Of a DNA stretch of 64,000 nt, positions 45,182 through 56,110 are shown in pieces (positions within the stretch are counted from its first letter, which is position 1; every line of letters begins with the position of its first letter). Source of the DNA: Campanula takesimana (Eukaryota > Streptophyta > Magnoliopsida > Asterales > Campanulaceae); assembly GCA_026119855.1 (NCBI GenBank), contig JAOWBW010001307.1:186001-250000 (forward strand). Direction: 5' to 3'. The notes beneath the pieces were generated by a model. It did not search any database. It was not told the origin of the DNA and saw only the letters and a list, made by a program, of their open reading frames with translations. The position numbers were made by a program, and so were the translations under genes.

Positions 45182-48100
45182 TGTAACGCCCATCCATAAT
45201 TTCGTTAAATATTTGACTTATTGTTAAATTCTTGACTTGCTTGTTAAAATTTTGACTAGCATATTTATATGCTATTTTATTTGAGTTAATTATTTAACTG
45301 CGTTAGAAAGTTAAGGTGGTTAAATGTCAAAGTTAGAACTTGAGGGGCCTTTTTGTCAAAGTTGAAACTTGAGGGGCCAAAGTGAAATTTTTGAAAGTTC
45401 AAAAGATAAAACTTAGTGTTTGCCTTCTCTGAGGCATTTTATTCTAAAAGGTTCTCGTACTTTCTCTCTGTCTCAGAGAGAAAGTTAAAGATTTACCCTA
45501 TTCTCGACTCCTCGAGCTTAATTATCCCTCCGTTCGTGATTCTGGTCCCGGATAAATATTCGTGGCGTTGAATAGAGCGTTTCAGGCCGATCAGAAATTA
45601 ATTTGGGTCAACTTGATTTTTGACTAGGTAAGTTATTGACTCCCCCTTACTTGTAATAACATGCATATATGTTATTCCCGCTACTTGTTCTTGTTAAAAT
45701 TGTGTTTTGGGCAATTTTTGTGATACTTGTAAAATTGGGACGAAGGGAGTATTCGTATGCTAAATATGAAGTAAATATGAAGGAATAGCTTGTCCTGGGA
45801 AGAAACTTGGAAAAATATAAAAAAATTACTCCTATTCGTGAGACGGTAAAATAGTAACTTGATTTAAATAGTATTAGAGAAATTGTACCATTATTTATGG
45901 TACGGGGAAATGAATGGAAGTATCCCTAAATGGATATAGTAGTATAATATAAAATTGTACTTATACTTTTGGGGTCGGTGAAATATTGAAATGGAATAAA
46001 AGGAAATTGTCCTATTATTTATGGGACGGTATAAGAAATGAATTGAGCCTGAAATAATGTTTTGGGTATTGCCTAAGAGTTAATAAAAGTTACTCCTACG
46101 CTTGGGACGGAAAATTATTTAACCTGAGAAAGAATTCGGATTTTGGCATTTTTGGGCCTTGGGCGACCGCCCATCTATCTGAAGTATTTTGTTCTTGGAA
46201 AGCCTGATTTTGGGCGACCGCCCACACCATTTTGTGCGGCCGCCCATATGTCCTGAAAAATTGTAAAACTTGTTTAATGATTGTATAAGTTGGAAATAAC
46301 CCTTGTTAAGGCATATAGCCTTAGGATAAGATGTCCTAGTAAGTATTGTGATACCTTAGGGGTATCAGAAGTGAGTCTTGAACATGATTACTCATTAAAT
46401 TAAAATGAGAACTTGAGTATAAAAGGAAGAACTCTTTTATATGTCTTGAAAGTGCTATGAACAAGCACTTATGTGTTATGCTTGTCTTGAAGCCAATGAT
46501 TGTGCACCTTAGGGGCATTAAAACAATGACTTGAGATTGAATATCCTAGGTAGGGGATTAAGAACTCGTAAGTATGAGTTGTCTAGCTCAATTACTTAAA
46601 TTGAACTCGAATTATTCTTGGTCTAGGTTTAGGGTACTACCCTAGATGGCCTAGATGAGTGTTGTAGAACACTCTAGTACTGAAAAATAGTCCCTTTGTG
46701 AACAAATGAAATGTGGACTTAAATCATAATTAAATGATAACTTGGGTATAAGAGTAGTAACTCTTTTATATGTCTTGAAGTTAATGTTTGTATACCTTAG
46801 GGGTACCAACTAATGTCTTGAGCTTGAATATCCTAAGAAAAGGGTTTGAAAACTTGTACGAGTAAGATGTATAATTCATCTTCTGAACTTGAACTTGAGT
46901 GTAAGAGTAAGTACTCTTCTACGTGTCTTGAATCTAAAGATTGACAACTTAAGGGCATTAAAGCTATGCCTTGAACTTGAATATCCTAGGAATAGGATCG
47001 TGAACTTGATTGGGAAAATGTATAGCTCATCTTCTTAATTAAAACATGAATATAAGATGAGTAAATCTTGTACTTGTCTTAAATAACAAAAGAGTTGGAT
47101 TGATAACTTAAGTATAAGTTAATTAACTCTTGTACATGTTTAACCATCCAAGAAAATGGATTGAGAACTTGGATACAAGATGATAAAATCTTGTAAAAGT
47201 CTTGACTGTCTTGATTGTCTTGAATGTCTTAAGATGAGACAGTAACTTGAAGTATAAGACAATAAAATCTCGTACATGACTTGAATATCCAAATAATTGG
47301 ATTAAGACTTTAATATAAGATTATAAAATCTTGTACGTGCCTTGACACCAATATAGGTGTATGGTAATAAACTTGAAAGATTCTTGATGTGTATATGCAA
47401 ATCTTGCATGTAGCTACTTGATAGAATGTAGCTTCTTGATTATTTGATTCATGACATGAATAACCGAAGAATTGGGTTATGAAACTAGTTAGAGAATGAT
47501 TAACCCTACTGTATACCTGAACTTGATATCTTGTCTTGAAATGGTTCCTAAAGAAAATAGGGACTAGTGTAATATGAAGATAATTCATATAATCGTGAAT
47601 ACTACGATTTAAATTAATAAGAATGATTACAGAACACAATATGTGTTAGAAAATGTATTCGATTACTAACGATACATATACGTGAAGTATGACTGTGTCT
47701 AGGTACAATATGACCTATTCTACTACGTGTTTAGAGTATAATGTATTGAGCCCTATTTGATAGTAAGGGTATCGTGGTAGACACTTTAATGTGTTAAACG
47801 TGATATGAATATGTACGTGCAAACTTGGCATGTGACAAAGTGATATAGAATGATATACCCTACTACTTATTTGAGGTCTGTTATTAATAGACTCTAACTT
47901 GGATTGATCGTGTTACATGGACACTTATGTGCCATAGTTAAACTTGATTGGTATTCGCAATAATTGAGTACGTGTACTTATATTCTCGTGAGCACATGAT
48001 ACATAATTACATGGTGCATATTCTCGTGAGCACATGATACATGATTACATGGTGCATAAAGAGTAGTCCACTAATAAGGGACTGAGTTCTGTTCTCGTAG

Positions 48101-49144
48101 TTCAAGTAAACATCTACTTGTGCATTCTTGTGTGAGTCCAGCTGGTTCTCCTTGCTTGTTCGAAAATATATAGGTTCATGCTTGTCGCGAGAGCTGGGGT
48201 TTAAGTGACAATCGGGTCCCTATGTATTTCCGCTTGACCCCTTACTACTGGCCATAGTAAGGGCATAGCTTCCTTGGTTGGAGCAATAAGCCTGACCTAA
48301 GTGAATGCTAACTCTTGTCTTGAACACCACGTGGATCTTGTCTTGTGGATGACACTGGTTACCAGGTCTTCTTATATACTGCACAGCAGCTCTTGTTCTT
48401 GTTCTTGGTTGTCCTCAGCTAGAAAAGCATCGACAACAAATGGTATTCTTGGGAGGAATAAGGAAGGATTCAGGTACAATGCGTGATAGGCCTATGTGCA
48501 TCTTGTGAGCTGGTCTAGCCTCTCGCACTACTTGACTACTTGTTACCTGAACCTTTCTTGAGCTTGATTACTTGTTAAGTTGGCTTAGCCTCTCCTATAC
48601 TTGTTACTTGATGATACTTGATATATGTTTAGTTGAGTATCTACTTGTATTGCATGATAACATGACATATAGTTGCATGTTAATAGCTTACTGAGATTTA
48701 TCTCACCCTTTATTTGTTTAATTGTTTCCCCCCCCCCAGGAAAGCAGGGGATAGTACGCAGTGAGGCTCGACTTAGCTGGGAACTTACTCAGCAGGATAT
48801 TCTTGTTCAAAGTTAGTGTCCTTTTATATTTTGGTAAGGACGATCTTGTATGAGTTAATAAACTCTGGGCTTGTATTGGGGTAGTATTTGTTGTCCCTAG
48901 ACAGTTCTTGATGCCAGCTTATTTGCTAGGCATGTCTTCCGCTGTATGTAACTTGTTTGGTTTTAATTTTCTTGGTCTAGAACTCGTGTGAGCTATCTTA
49001 GCTCCCTACTCTTGAGTATATATATCATATCAGTTTTTTTCTAACAGGTATTGTTCCTATTTCCCGTTAGATTCTTGTTTCTTGTTAGTTACGCGCACCA
49101 GGTTCGAGGTTCTATTAGGGAATCCCGGGACTTGGGACGTGTCA
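45182..49144 (+). mobile_element. Solo LTR of a Tekay-type element, 3,963 bp, with 5-bp target duplication
   Basis: TGTAACGCCC to GGACGTGTCA, flanked by AAACA on both sides (45177-45181 and 49145-49149). The homologous empty site TAAACATATCTTC is at about 22129-22141. It is related to the LTRs at 10223-12738 and 17318-19840 but 1.4 kb longer. Much of 46300-47700 consists of loosely repeated units around GAATATCCTAGG and TATAAGATGATAAAATCTTGTA. Three TGGGCGACCGCCCA-type palindromes lie at about 46165-46245. No ORF of note and no internal domain, as expected for LTR-LTR recombination. Confidence 0.93.
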
Positions 49145-49343
49145 AAACATATCTTCTTTCTTGCATGAGACCGGACCCGAAGGTTGCCTACGTTCCTCCA
49201 GTGTAGAGGCTCAGGTCACCGTAGTTCTTGTGGATGCTCCGTTCACAGTGATGAATTGTTGCTTCGTCGTGATTGTTGTCGATGTTGCTTCGTCCTTCGT
49301 TTGGTGGAATGATATTGTTGTTGTGAACTTCTTTGAATGAAGG

Positions 49344-49379
<36 letters not shown>

Positions 49380-49440
49380 CTAACTTTTGCCTAGGTTGAT
49401 TTGAGGATTTCAACCTAGCGAGCTTTTTTTTTTTTTAATC
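49145..49440 (-). other. Structured 3' motifs of the gag-only derivative
   Basis: In element orientation: A-rich tract, long-stem hairpin CTAGGTTGA/TCAACCTAG (49391-49418), A tract, then the GAACTACGG block (49169-49227). It lies between the gag end and the site where the solo LTR inserted. Confidence 0.65.
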
Positions 49441-49839
49441 CCCTTTTGAAAACTTTGCTTCATGATTGTTGCTCCACCTTTCTTTGTCTTGATTTCGTCG
49501 TTGTTGATGTCTTCGTTGTTGGTGCCGTCGTCGATGTTTAGCCCCTGGGCGTTCAAGCGATGGCCTTCATTCCAAAACTTGTTTAGACACCTTTTCATCA
49601 TTTTGCCAAGAATTAATTGAACAACTTGGAAGAGTGTATGAGGACAAGAACGACTTTTATTTAATGATTGACTCAAAATTTAACATTGGACGAGAGAAAA
49701 CATTAATGCACACATTAGAGGACTTTTGACTCCTTTTTTTTATCCTATTTTCTAGGTAGAGAAAGAGAAACGGAGATTGTTGTTGTAGTCCCCATTGTCG
49801 TTGTAGTGGCATGATCTCTTGTTAAAGCCCATTTCAAAT

Positions 49840-51177
49840 CTAAGCCTCTTCTTTGATGAGTTCTTGCTCTTCACCCACGGCAAATTCCCCATTGTCAATC
49901 GAATCTTGGATGATGTCGCGGAGGGAGAAGCAATCCTCAGTGAGATGACCGCTGCATAGGTGATAGTCACACCACTTGTGGTGAGCATGATTGGCACGGA
50001 GCGGTTGTGGTTGCTTGTACCCTTGAAGAGGGGTGATTTGTCCCTTGGCCTTTAGAGCTTCATAGGCCTCGGTGATGGTCATGCCATTGAGAGGAGTGTA
50101 GACGCGGTCGTTTTGGAACCGCTTGCCTTGTGGTGGGGGAACCTTCTTGTAATTCCCCTTGTCAGTAGTAACGGCATTTACAGGAGCCTCTTTGTTTGAA
50201 CTAGAGGCAGCCTTGTATCGGTAAGTAGGAGTGGCCTTCTTAATCTCCTTGAGCAAGTCATCCATGCGTACCCCCGCCTCATACATTTGGGAGAAGTCGG
50301 AGTAGCAAGCCCCACTTAGGTGGGTGCGGAGATCAATCTTGAGACATTTGAGAAAGATGTCCATTTGCTCTTTTGTGTTTGGCCTCTCAACAATTTCAGA
50401 GAGCTTGTCATTCCATCTCCTTGTGAAGTCAATGAAGGACTCGTTGTCTCTTTGAGTGGGATTCTCGAGCTCTTTCCTTGTGGGCCGGTGAGTGTTGTTG
50501 CCTTGATATTGATTTTTGAAGGCAAGCATGGCGGCATCCCAATCAAGACGGACAGTGAGCGGGAGAGTTGCATACCAATCCTTGGCCGCCCCCTCGAGAG
50601 TGAGAGGAAAGCATTGAGCCATAACTTTTGGGGAGACCTTCTTCGGAACCATAGCCCAAATGTAAGTCTCGATGTGAGCCATCAGGCATGAGTTGCCCTT
50701 AAACTTGCTAATGTCGGGCATCTTGAATTTGTCGGGAAGAGCGGCCATCGTGCTCATGAGGATGGATGACTGATAAAGGCTTGTGTTGGAGCCTTTTCCC
50801 ATGTTGAGGCCGTCAAATTTCTGATCAATGTAGGCCATGATGGAGTCGACCATTTTGGGGTCGTTGTTATCGGTGCTTGGTCCCCCCACTTTTTTGGTAC
50901 GGGAACTGACATACGGGCTTTCAAACAAACCCTTGGTCCACTCGGATTCCTCATTGTCATTAACCCCCTTGTTCTTGGAGAGCTTGAGGAGCTTGGCTTT
51001 CAGTTGGTCAACTTCGGCCTCGTGGGCCTCCCTTTGACTGTCGACATGAGCTTGCCACAAGGCTTCTTTGGTTTGAGCCTCTTGGTTAAGGGTGGAGACT
51101 TGTTGTTGGAGTGTTTGAACTATGGCAAAAAGTTGTTCGAGAGTCATGGCGTTGTTGGTGTTGGAGTCGCCGGCCAT
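49840..51177 (-). CDS. Intact Tat gag in a gag-only element
   Basis: 445 residues from MAGDSNTNN (ATG at 51175-51177); the frame stays open a further 61 codons upstream (MWFESCAQLC), so the start is uncertain. Order: coiled coil (about residues 10-90), capsid core with PDKFKMPDISKFKGNSC, AQCFPLTLEGAAKDWYATLP and FKNQYQGN, then NDRVYTPLNGMTITEAYEAL and the finger CDYHLCSGHLTEDC (CX2HX4HX4C). It ends ELIKEEA, shortly before an A tract, with no protease or pol. Almost identical to the first 500 codons at 53585-55070. It could supply capsid protein, or be kept because gag acts in cis. Confidence 0.85.
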   Translation of the reverse strand: MAGDSNTNNAMTLEQLFAIVQTLQQQVSTLNQEAQTKEALWQAHVDSQREAHEAEVDQLKAKLLKLSKNKGVNDNEESEWTKGLFESPYVSSRTKKVGGPSTDNNDPKMVDSIMAYIDQKFDGLNMGKGSNTSLYQSSILMSTMAALPDKFKMPDISKFKGNSCLMAHIETYIWAMVPKKVSPKVMAQCFPLTLEGAAKDWYATLPLTVRLDWDAAMLAFKNQYQGNNTHRPTRKELENPTQRDNESFIDFTRRWNDKLSEIVERPNTKEQMDIFLKCLKIDLRTHLSGACYSDFSQMYEAGVRMDDLLKEIKKATPTYRYKAASSSNKEAPVNAVTTDKGNYKKVPPPQGKRFQNDRVYTPLNGMTITEAYEALKAKGQITPLQGYKQPQPLRANHAHHKWCDYHLCSGHLTEDCFSLRDIIQDSIDNGEFAVGEEQELIKEEA

Positions 51178-51360
51178 TGATGATGTAGAAGCTGTTGGAG
51201 TGATCGGTTCACGGACAAGCCTGTTGGATGAATCTCTGTAGATGCGGAGAGTACCAATCGGACCTATAATTGGAGAAGTAGCCCTTGTCAGTCTTGGTTC
51301 ACACTTTCGGTCCGTGAGGAGGTTGAGAACACACAGTTGGGCACACGACTCGAACCACAT

Positions 51361-52486
51361 AAGAAAAAAAAAGACTCTTTTTTTTTATAAGTCGGAGGGA
51401 ATGGGTCCCTTTTGGGGTTTCTAAGAAAATAATAGAATCGTCACACTAGTATATAGACCATCTCGCGGTCCCATATACTCATCGGATTCCATCACGCTTA
51501 TGAATCCTACATGTGTCGGGATTAAACTAAATTAATGTAGTAAAGCATACATGCGGGGACGGATTTTTTATTTTCGTCCAAGATAACCACATTTGGGGAC
51601 GGATTTTTATTGCGTCCGTTTCAACAAGTTGGCATGTATGATTTGAAGACATTAGTTTAGGGAAATCTCGGTACATGGAAACCGACTTGAGTCACGGAGT
51701 GTTAGACCCTAACTAGAATTGTGTGGTTTGTGCTCGGCTTGAATATGAGGCTTAAAGGTCACCCCCGGCATGTAGTCATGAACTACGCCACGGGCTGAGG
51801 TTTACCGCTTCGAAAGAGCCAAGGTCGAGTGGAGTTTGAAACTTTATAGGACGGGCCTCGACGGGTTTGGGGTTGGACTTGTGCGACTCAATAGTGAGCA
51901 GTTTATAGGGGTAATGTGCACGTAGTGCGAGGTCTATCACGTGACAAAAAAATTTTATTTTATTTTTTTTGAAAAGAAAAGATAAGAACACATAAATTAC
52001 AACTCCCGAATCACCCGTGTGACCGGTAAATAAAACATAAAAAGAAACAGTCCAAGGGTTCAATTCTGTTCTGATGCACGCAACTGTGCCCACACCCCAC
52101 TGTTCTGTTCAGTCACTGAAACCTGTTCTTGCCCTGGAAATTGGCCCAGAAGCGCGCGCCTCGGGCTAGTGTTGTGGGAAGCGCGCGACTGGCACATAGA
52201 AATTGGGAGGCGCCCGCTTCTGGGCTCACCTGTCAGATTATCAGAAAGTTATGGACTCAAGGGATTGCCCTGATCCTGATTGTGTGATGGAACCCCTGCA
52301 ATGTTTGTTAGCATGAAATAATAGGAAGAATAGGAAGAACACATGGAAGGCGGGCGATTCTGGAATTTGACTCGGGACGCGCGCGCTTTGGACCATGAAG
52401 GTCCGAGGCGCGCGCTTCCCATGTCAATTTCCAGAATGCCCAGAAAAGTAAATTATGAACAGAAACACAAGTTTAACCCTCAAATG
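51361..52486 (-). other. Tat 5' leader, minus strand
   Basis: The usual ordered blocks. CpG-rich modules about 52148-52215 and 52378-52415. CAACTGTGCCCACACCCCAC on the plus strand at 52081-52100 is, in element sense, the complement of the 3' block of 4933-4951. No gene. Confidence 0.7.
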
Positions 52487-52504
52487 TCCCCAGCAGAGTC
52501 GCCA
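52487..52504 (-). other. Primer-binding site, tRNA-Arg type
   Basis: Minus strand TGGCGACTCTGCTGGGGA, one mismatch to tRNA-Arg(ACG), the same variant as at 8598-8615. Confidence 0.83.
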
Positions 52505-52505
52505 C

Positions 52506-53208
52506 TGTAGATACCCCGGGGAACCACGGCTTGGCTAGAGCGCGTGAATTATCCTAGGATGTCTACTTGATTTTAAGAGTCGTCACCCACGTTTTAGAGG
52601 AACGCGAGAAAACCTAAGAAAATCCAATTTTATATACAAAACCAGAGATTCGAGAAAAGATGGGTTCGGGGGTTAGGTGACGGAGTGGGAAGTACTTAAA
52701 CACCCACTCCGCCCCGCTTACGCGGGTCTTGCTACTTTTGGTGTTCTAATGTTAAATATCCTTCAATTTATTGATATAAAAAAAAAAGTGCTAACAATTG
52801 AGATGAGAAGAAAAGGGGAAATAAAAAGAATGATTTTATTAATTAATTTATGCTAAAAGATTACATGTTGAATATGCTAAACAATTACATAAGAAATGAA
52901 ATGGAATTTAATTAGTGTTTGGAATGTTGGAATGTAACCTTGACTAAACTTCAATAGTGAAGTGGTCTTTTGGTTGTATTCCTTTTATGGAGATTGCATA
53001 CTAGTAAGACATAAATAAAAGAGAAAGAGAAAAGTTGTACCTTTAGAAAAGAGAACTTGAAACCTTGACTTGAAAGTGGTGTTGTTGTAAAGAAATGGTT
53101 GTGTAGAACTTTGTGTAGAGTTTTGTTGTTAAAACTCTTGTAGGGAGAATTTGTGTAGAGTTTGTGTAAAGAGAAAGTGTTCAAGGTCTAAAAAATGAGG
53201 TCTTTTTC
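52506..53208 (-). mobile_element. 5' LTR (type C/E/F), truncated at its 5' part
   Basis: The element-sense 3' end TATCTACA is intact at 52506, next to the primer site. Sequence can be followed back to GACCTCATTTTTTAGACC and TTGAAAAAGACC near 53208, where it switches to the plus-strand leader of the next element. About 500 bp of LTR, including the TATA region and CpG motifs, are missing. Confidence 0.82.
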
Positions 53209-53584
53209 AAGCCGAGCACAAACCACACAATTCTAGTTAGGATCTAACACTCCGTGACTCAAGTCGGTTTCCATGTACCGAGATTTCCCTAAACTAATGT
53301 CTTCAAATCATACATGCCAACTTGTTGAAACGGACGCAATAAAAATCCGTCCCCAAAAGTGGTTATCTTGGACGAAAATAAAAATCCGTCCCCGCATGTA
53401 TGCTTTACTACATTATTTTAGTTTAATCCCGATACATGTAGGATTCACAAACGTGATGGAATCCGATGAGTATATGGGACTGCGAGATGGTCAATATACT
53501 AGTGTGACGATTCCATTATTTTCTTAGAAACCCCAAAGGGGACCCATTCCCTCCGACTTATAAAAAAAAAAAAGTCTTTTTTTT
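53209..53584 (+). other. Partial Tat leader (5' LTR and most of the leader missing)
   Basis: Starts inside the leader at CCGAGCACAAACCACAC. It carries the block with CCGTCCCCAAAAG and continues to the A run before the gag frame. The 5' LTR, primer site and first 700 bp or so of leader of this element are absent. Confidence 0.72.
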
Positions 53585-53767
53585 ATGTGGTTCGAGTCGT
53601 GTGCCCAACTGTGTGTTCTCAACCTCCTCATGGACCGAAAGTGTGAACCAAGAATGACAAGGGCTACTTCTCCAATTATAGGTCCGATTGGTACTCTCCG
53701 CATCTACAGAGATTCATCCAACAGGCTTGTCCGTGAACCGATCACTCCAACAGCTTCTACATCATCA

Positions 53768-56110
53768 ATGGCCGGCGACTCCAACACCAACAACGCCATG
53801 ACTCTCGAACAGCTTTCTGCCATGGTTCAAACACTCCAACAACAAGTCTCCACCCTTAACCAAGAGGCTCAAACCAAAGAACCCTTGTGGAAAGCTCATG
53901 TCGACAGTCAAAGGGAGGCCCACGAGGCCGAAGTTGACCAACTGAAAGCCAAGCTCCTCAAGCTCTCCAAGAACAAGGGGGTTAATTACAATGAGGAATC
54001 CGAGTGGACCAAGGGTTTGTTTGAAAGCCCGTATGTCAGTGCCCGTACCAAAAAAATGGGGGGACCAAGCACCGACAACAACGACCCCAAAATGGTCGAC
54101 TCCATCATGGCCTACATTGATCAGAAATTTGACGGCCTCAACATGGGAAAAGGCTCCAACACAAGCCTTTATCAGTCATCCATCCTCATGAGCACGATGG
54201 CCGCTCTTCCCGACAAATTCAAGATGCCCGAAATTAGCAAGTTTAAGGGCAACTCATGCCCGATGGCTCACATCGAGACTTACATTTGGGCTATGGTTCC
54301 GAAGAAGGTCTCCCCAAAAGTTATGGCTCAATGCTTTCCTCTCACTCTCGAGGGGGCGGCCAAGGATTGGTATGCAACTCTCCCGCTCACTGTCCGTCTT
54401 GATTGGGATGCCGCCATGCTTGCCTTCAAAAATCAATATCAAGGCAACACCACTCACCGGCCCACAAGGAAAGAGCTCGAGAATACCACTCAAAGAGACA
54501 ACGAGTCCTTCATTGACTTCACAAGGAGATGGAATGACAAGCTCTCTGAAATTGTTGAGAGGCCAAACACAAAAGAGCAAATGGACATCTTTCTCAAATG
54601 TCTCAAGATTGATCTCCGCACCCACCTAAGTGGGGCTTGCTACTCCGACTTCTCCCAAATGTATGAGGCGGGGGTACGCATGGATGACTTGCTCAAGGAG
54701 ATTAAGAAGGCCACTCCTACTTACCGATACAAGGCCGCCTCTAGTTCAAACAAAGAGGCTCTTGTAAATGCCGTTACTACTGACAAGGGGAATTACAAGA
54801 AGGTTCCCCCACCACAAGGCAAGCGGTTCCAAAACGACCGCGTCTACACTCCTCTCAACGGCATGACCATCACCGAGGCCTATGAAGCTCTAAAGGCCAA
54901 GGGACAAATCACCCCTCTTCAAGGGTACAAGCAACCACAACCGCTCCGTGCCAATCATGCTCACCACAAATGGTGTGACTACCATCAATGCACCGGCCAC
55001 CTCACCGAGGATTGCTTCTCCATCTGCAACACCATCCAAGACCTCATAGATAAGAAGGAATTCATAATCCCTAATGAGGGTGGTGTCAATGTAATAGAGG
55101 TAGGAGAGTTTGAAAGAACCACTCATTCGATCCCAATTGTGAATGAGGGCTCCGATGATATAAATAAACTTGATAATTCTTGTTATGTTGTGACTTATGA
55201 TGAGATTATGAGGGAAGTCTTAGAGAATAGGAAGAAGAAGCTACAAGGGACCGTGAACGTGCTCACTCGCAGTGGCCGAGTAACAACGAGCACAATCCCT
55301 TCCAATACTGCAGCAACCAGCACCTCTTCTCAAAGATCGCAAGCACACGACATACCCGAAGATCCTTTGTTAACACAACTCAAGAAGACGCAAGCCAACA
55401 TATCCATCTGGGACCTTATTGCATCATCAAAGAAACACCGATACCTCGTCATCAAGAACTTGGATGACACATCAGTCTCTCCCGACACGACTCCTGAAGA
55501 CCTCACAGCAATGATAGGTCACATTCACTTCGGCAATGTCATCACTTTTGCCGACATGGACCTCCTACCATTTGGGTCCGAACACAATGAAGCCATCTAC
55601 CTCAAAGTAAGGGCAAGGGGGAGACCCATCTCAATATTTCTAGTAGACGGTGGCTCTGCACTCAACTTAATGCCTAGCCGAGTCATGGGCATACTGGGGC
55701 TCAAAAGCTCCGATTTACAACCCTCCGTACAAGTCATTAGAGGGTATGACAGCACTGCCCGTACAGTCATGGGAATGTTAGAAGTTGATATCGAATTTGG
55801 AAGCATGATCATGTCCGTCCCATTCCAAGTACTTGATGTCCCCGCTTCATTCAACTTACTTCTGGGCCGACCTTGGATCCACAGTTCCAATGCGGTACCC
55901 TCCACTCTCCATCAGTGTATCAAAATCAGAAATGGGGACGAGATAGTCACTATCATGGCTGAAAATGTCACCATCCATAGAAATGGGGGACAACCCGTTC
56001 ACCAAGTCCAATACAGGATAGAAGATGCCACTCTCTCCGGCGTCAACACCATTGACAAAGAAGGGGGAAACAGACAGTGGGTCCCTAGCAATCCTAAATC
56101 CTCCGCATGA
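53768..56110 (+). CDS. Tat gag-protease polyprotein
   Basis: The open frame starts at 53585 (841 codons); I take MAGDSNTNN at 53768 as the more likely start (780 residues). Positions below count from 53585. Coiled coil about 75-150, capsid about 215-370 (PDKFKMPEISKFKGN, AQCFPLTLEGAAKDWYATLP, KEQMDIFLKCLK), finger C464-H467-H472-C477, variable Ser/Thr linker with QLKKTQANIS about 600, aspartic protease with VDGGSALNLMP (Asp688) and FNLLLGRPWIH about 760. The active site is DGGS rather than DTG/DSG, as in other Tat elements. It packages RNA and processes the polyprotein. Uninterrupted. Pol follows in another frame after about 950 bp. Confidence 0.92.
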   Translation: MAGDSNTNNAMTLEQLSAMVQTLQQQVSTLNQEAQTKEPLWKAHVDSQREAHEAEVDQLKAKLLKLSKNKGVNYNEESEWTKGLFESPYVSARTKKMGGPSTDNNDPKMVDSIMAYIDQKFDGLNMGKGSNTSLYQSSILMSTMAALPDKFKMPEISKFKGNSCPMAHIETYIWAMVPKKVSPKVMAQCFPLTLEGAAKDWYATLPLTVRLDWDAAMLAFKNQYQGNTTHRPTRKELENTTQRDNESFIDFTRRWNDKLSEIVERPNTKEQMDIFLKCLKIDLRTHLSGACYSDFSQMYEAGVRMDDLLKEIKKATPTYRYKAASSSNKEALVNAVTTDKGNYKKVPPPQGKRFQNDRVYTPLNGMTITEAYEALKAKGQITPLQGYKQPQPLRANHAHHKWCDYHQCTGHLTEDCFSICNTIQDLIDKKEFIIPNEGGVNVIEVGEFERTTHSIPIVNEGSDDINKLDNSCYVVTYDEIMREVLENRKKKLQGTVNVLTRSGRVTTSTIPSNTAATSTSSQRSQAHDIPEDPLLTQLKKTQANISIWDLIASSKKHRYLVIKNLDDTSVSPDTTPEDLTAMIGHIHFGNVITFADMDLLPFGSEHNEAIYLKVRARGRPISIFLVDGGSALNLMPSRVMGILGLKSSDLQPSVQVIRGYDSTARTVMGMLEVDIEFGSMIMSVPFQVLDVPASFNLLLGRPWIHSSNAVPSTLHQCIKIRNGDEIVTIMAENVTIHRNGGQPVHQVQYRIEDATLSGVNTIDKEGGNRQWVPSNPKSSA

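Noticed and set aside
45182..49144. Coding capacity in the solo LTR
   Set aside because: Only short frames under about 110 codons without motifs; consistent with a non-coding LTR.
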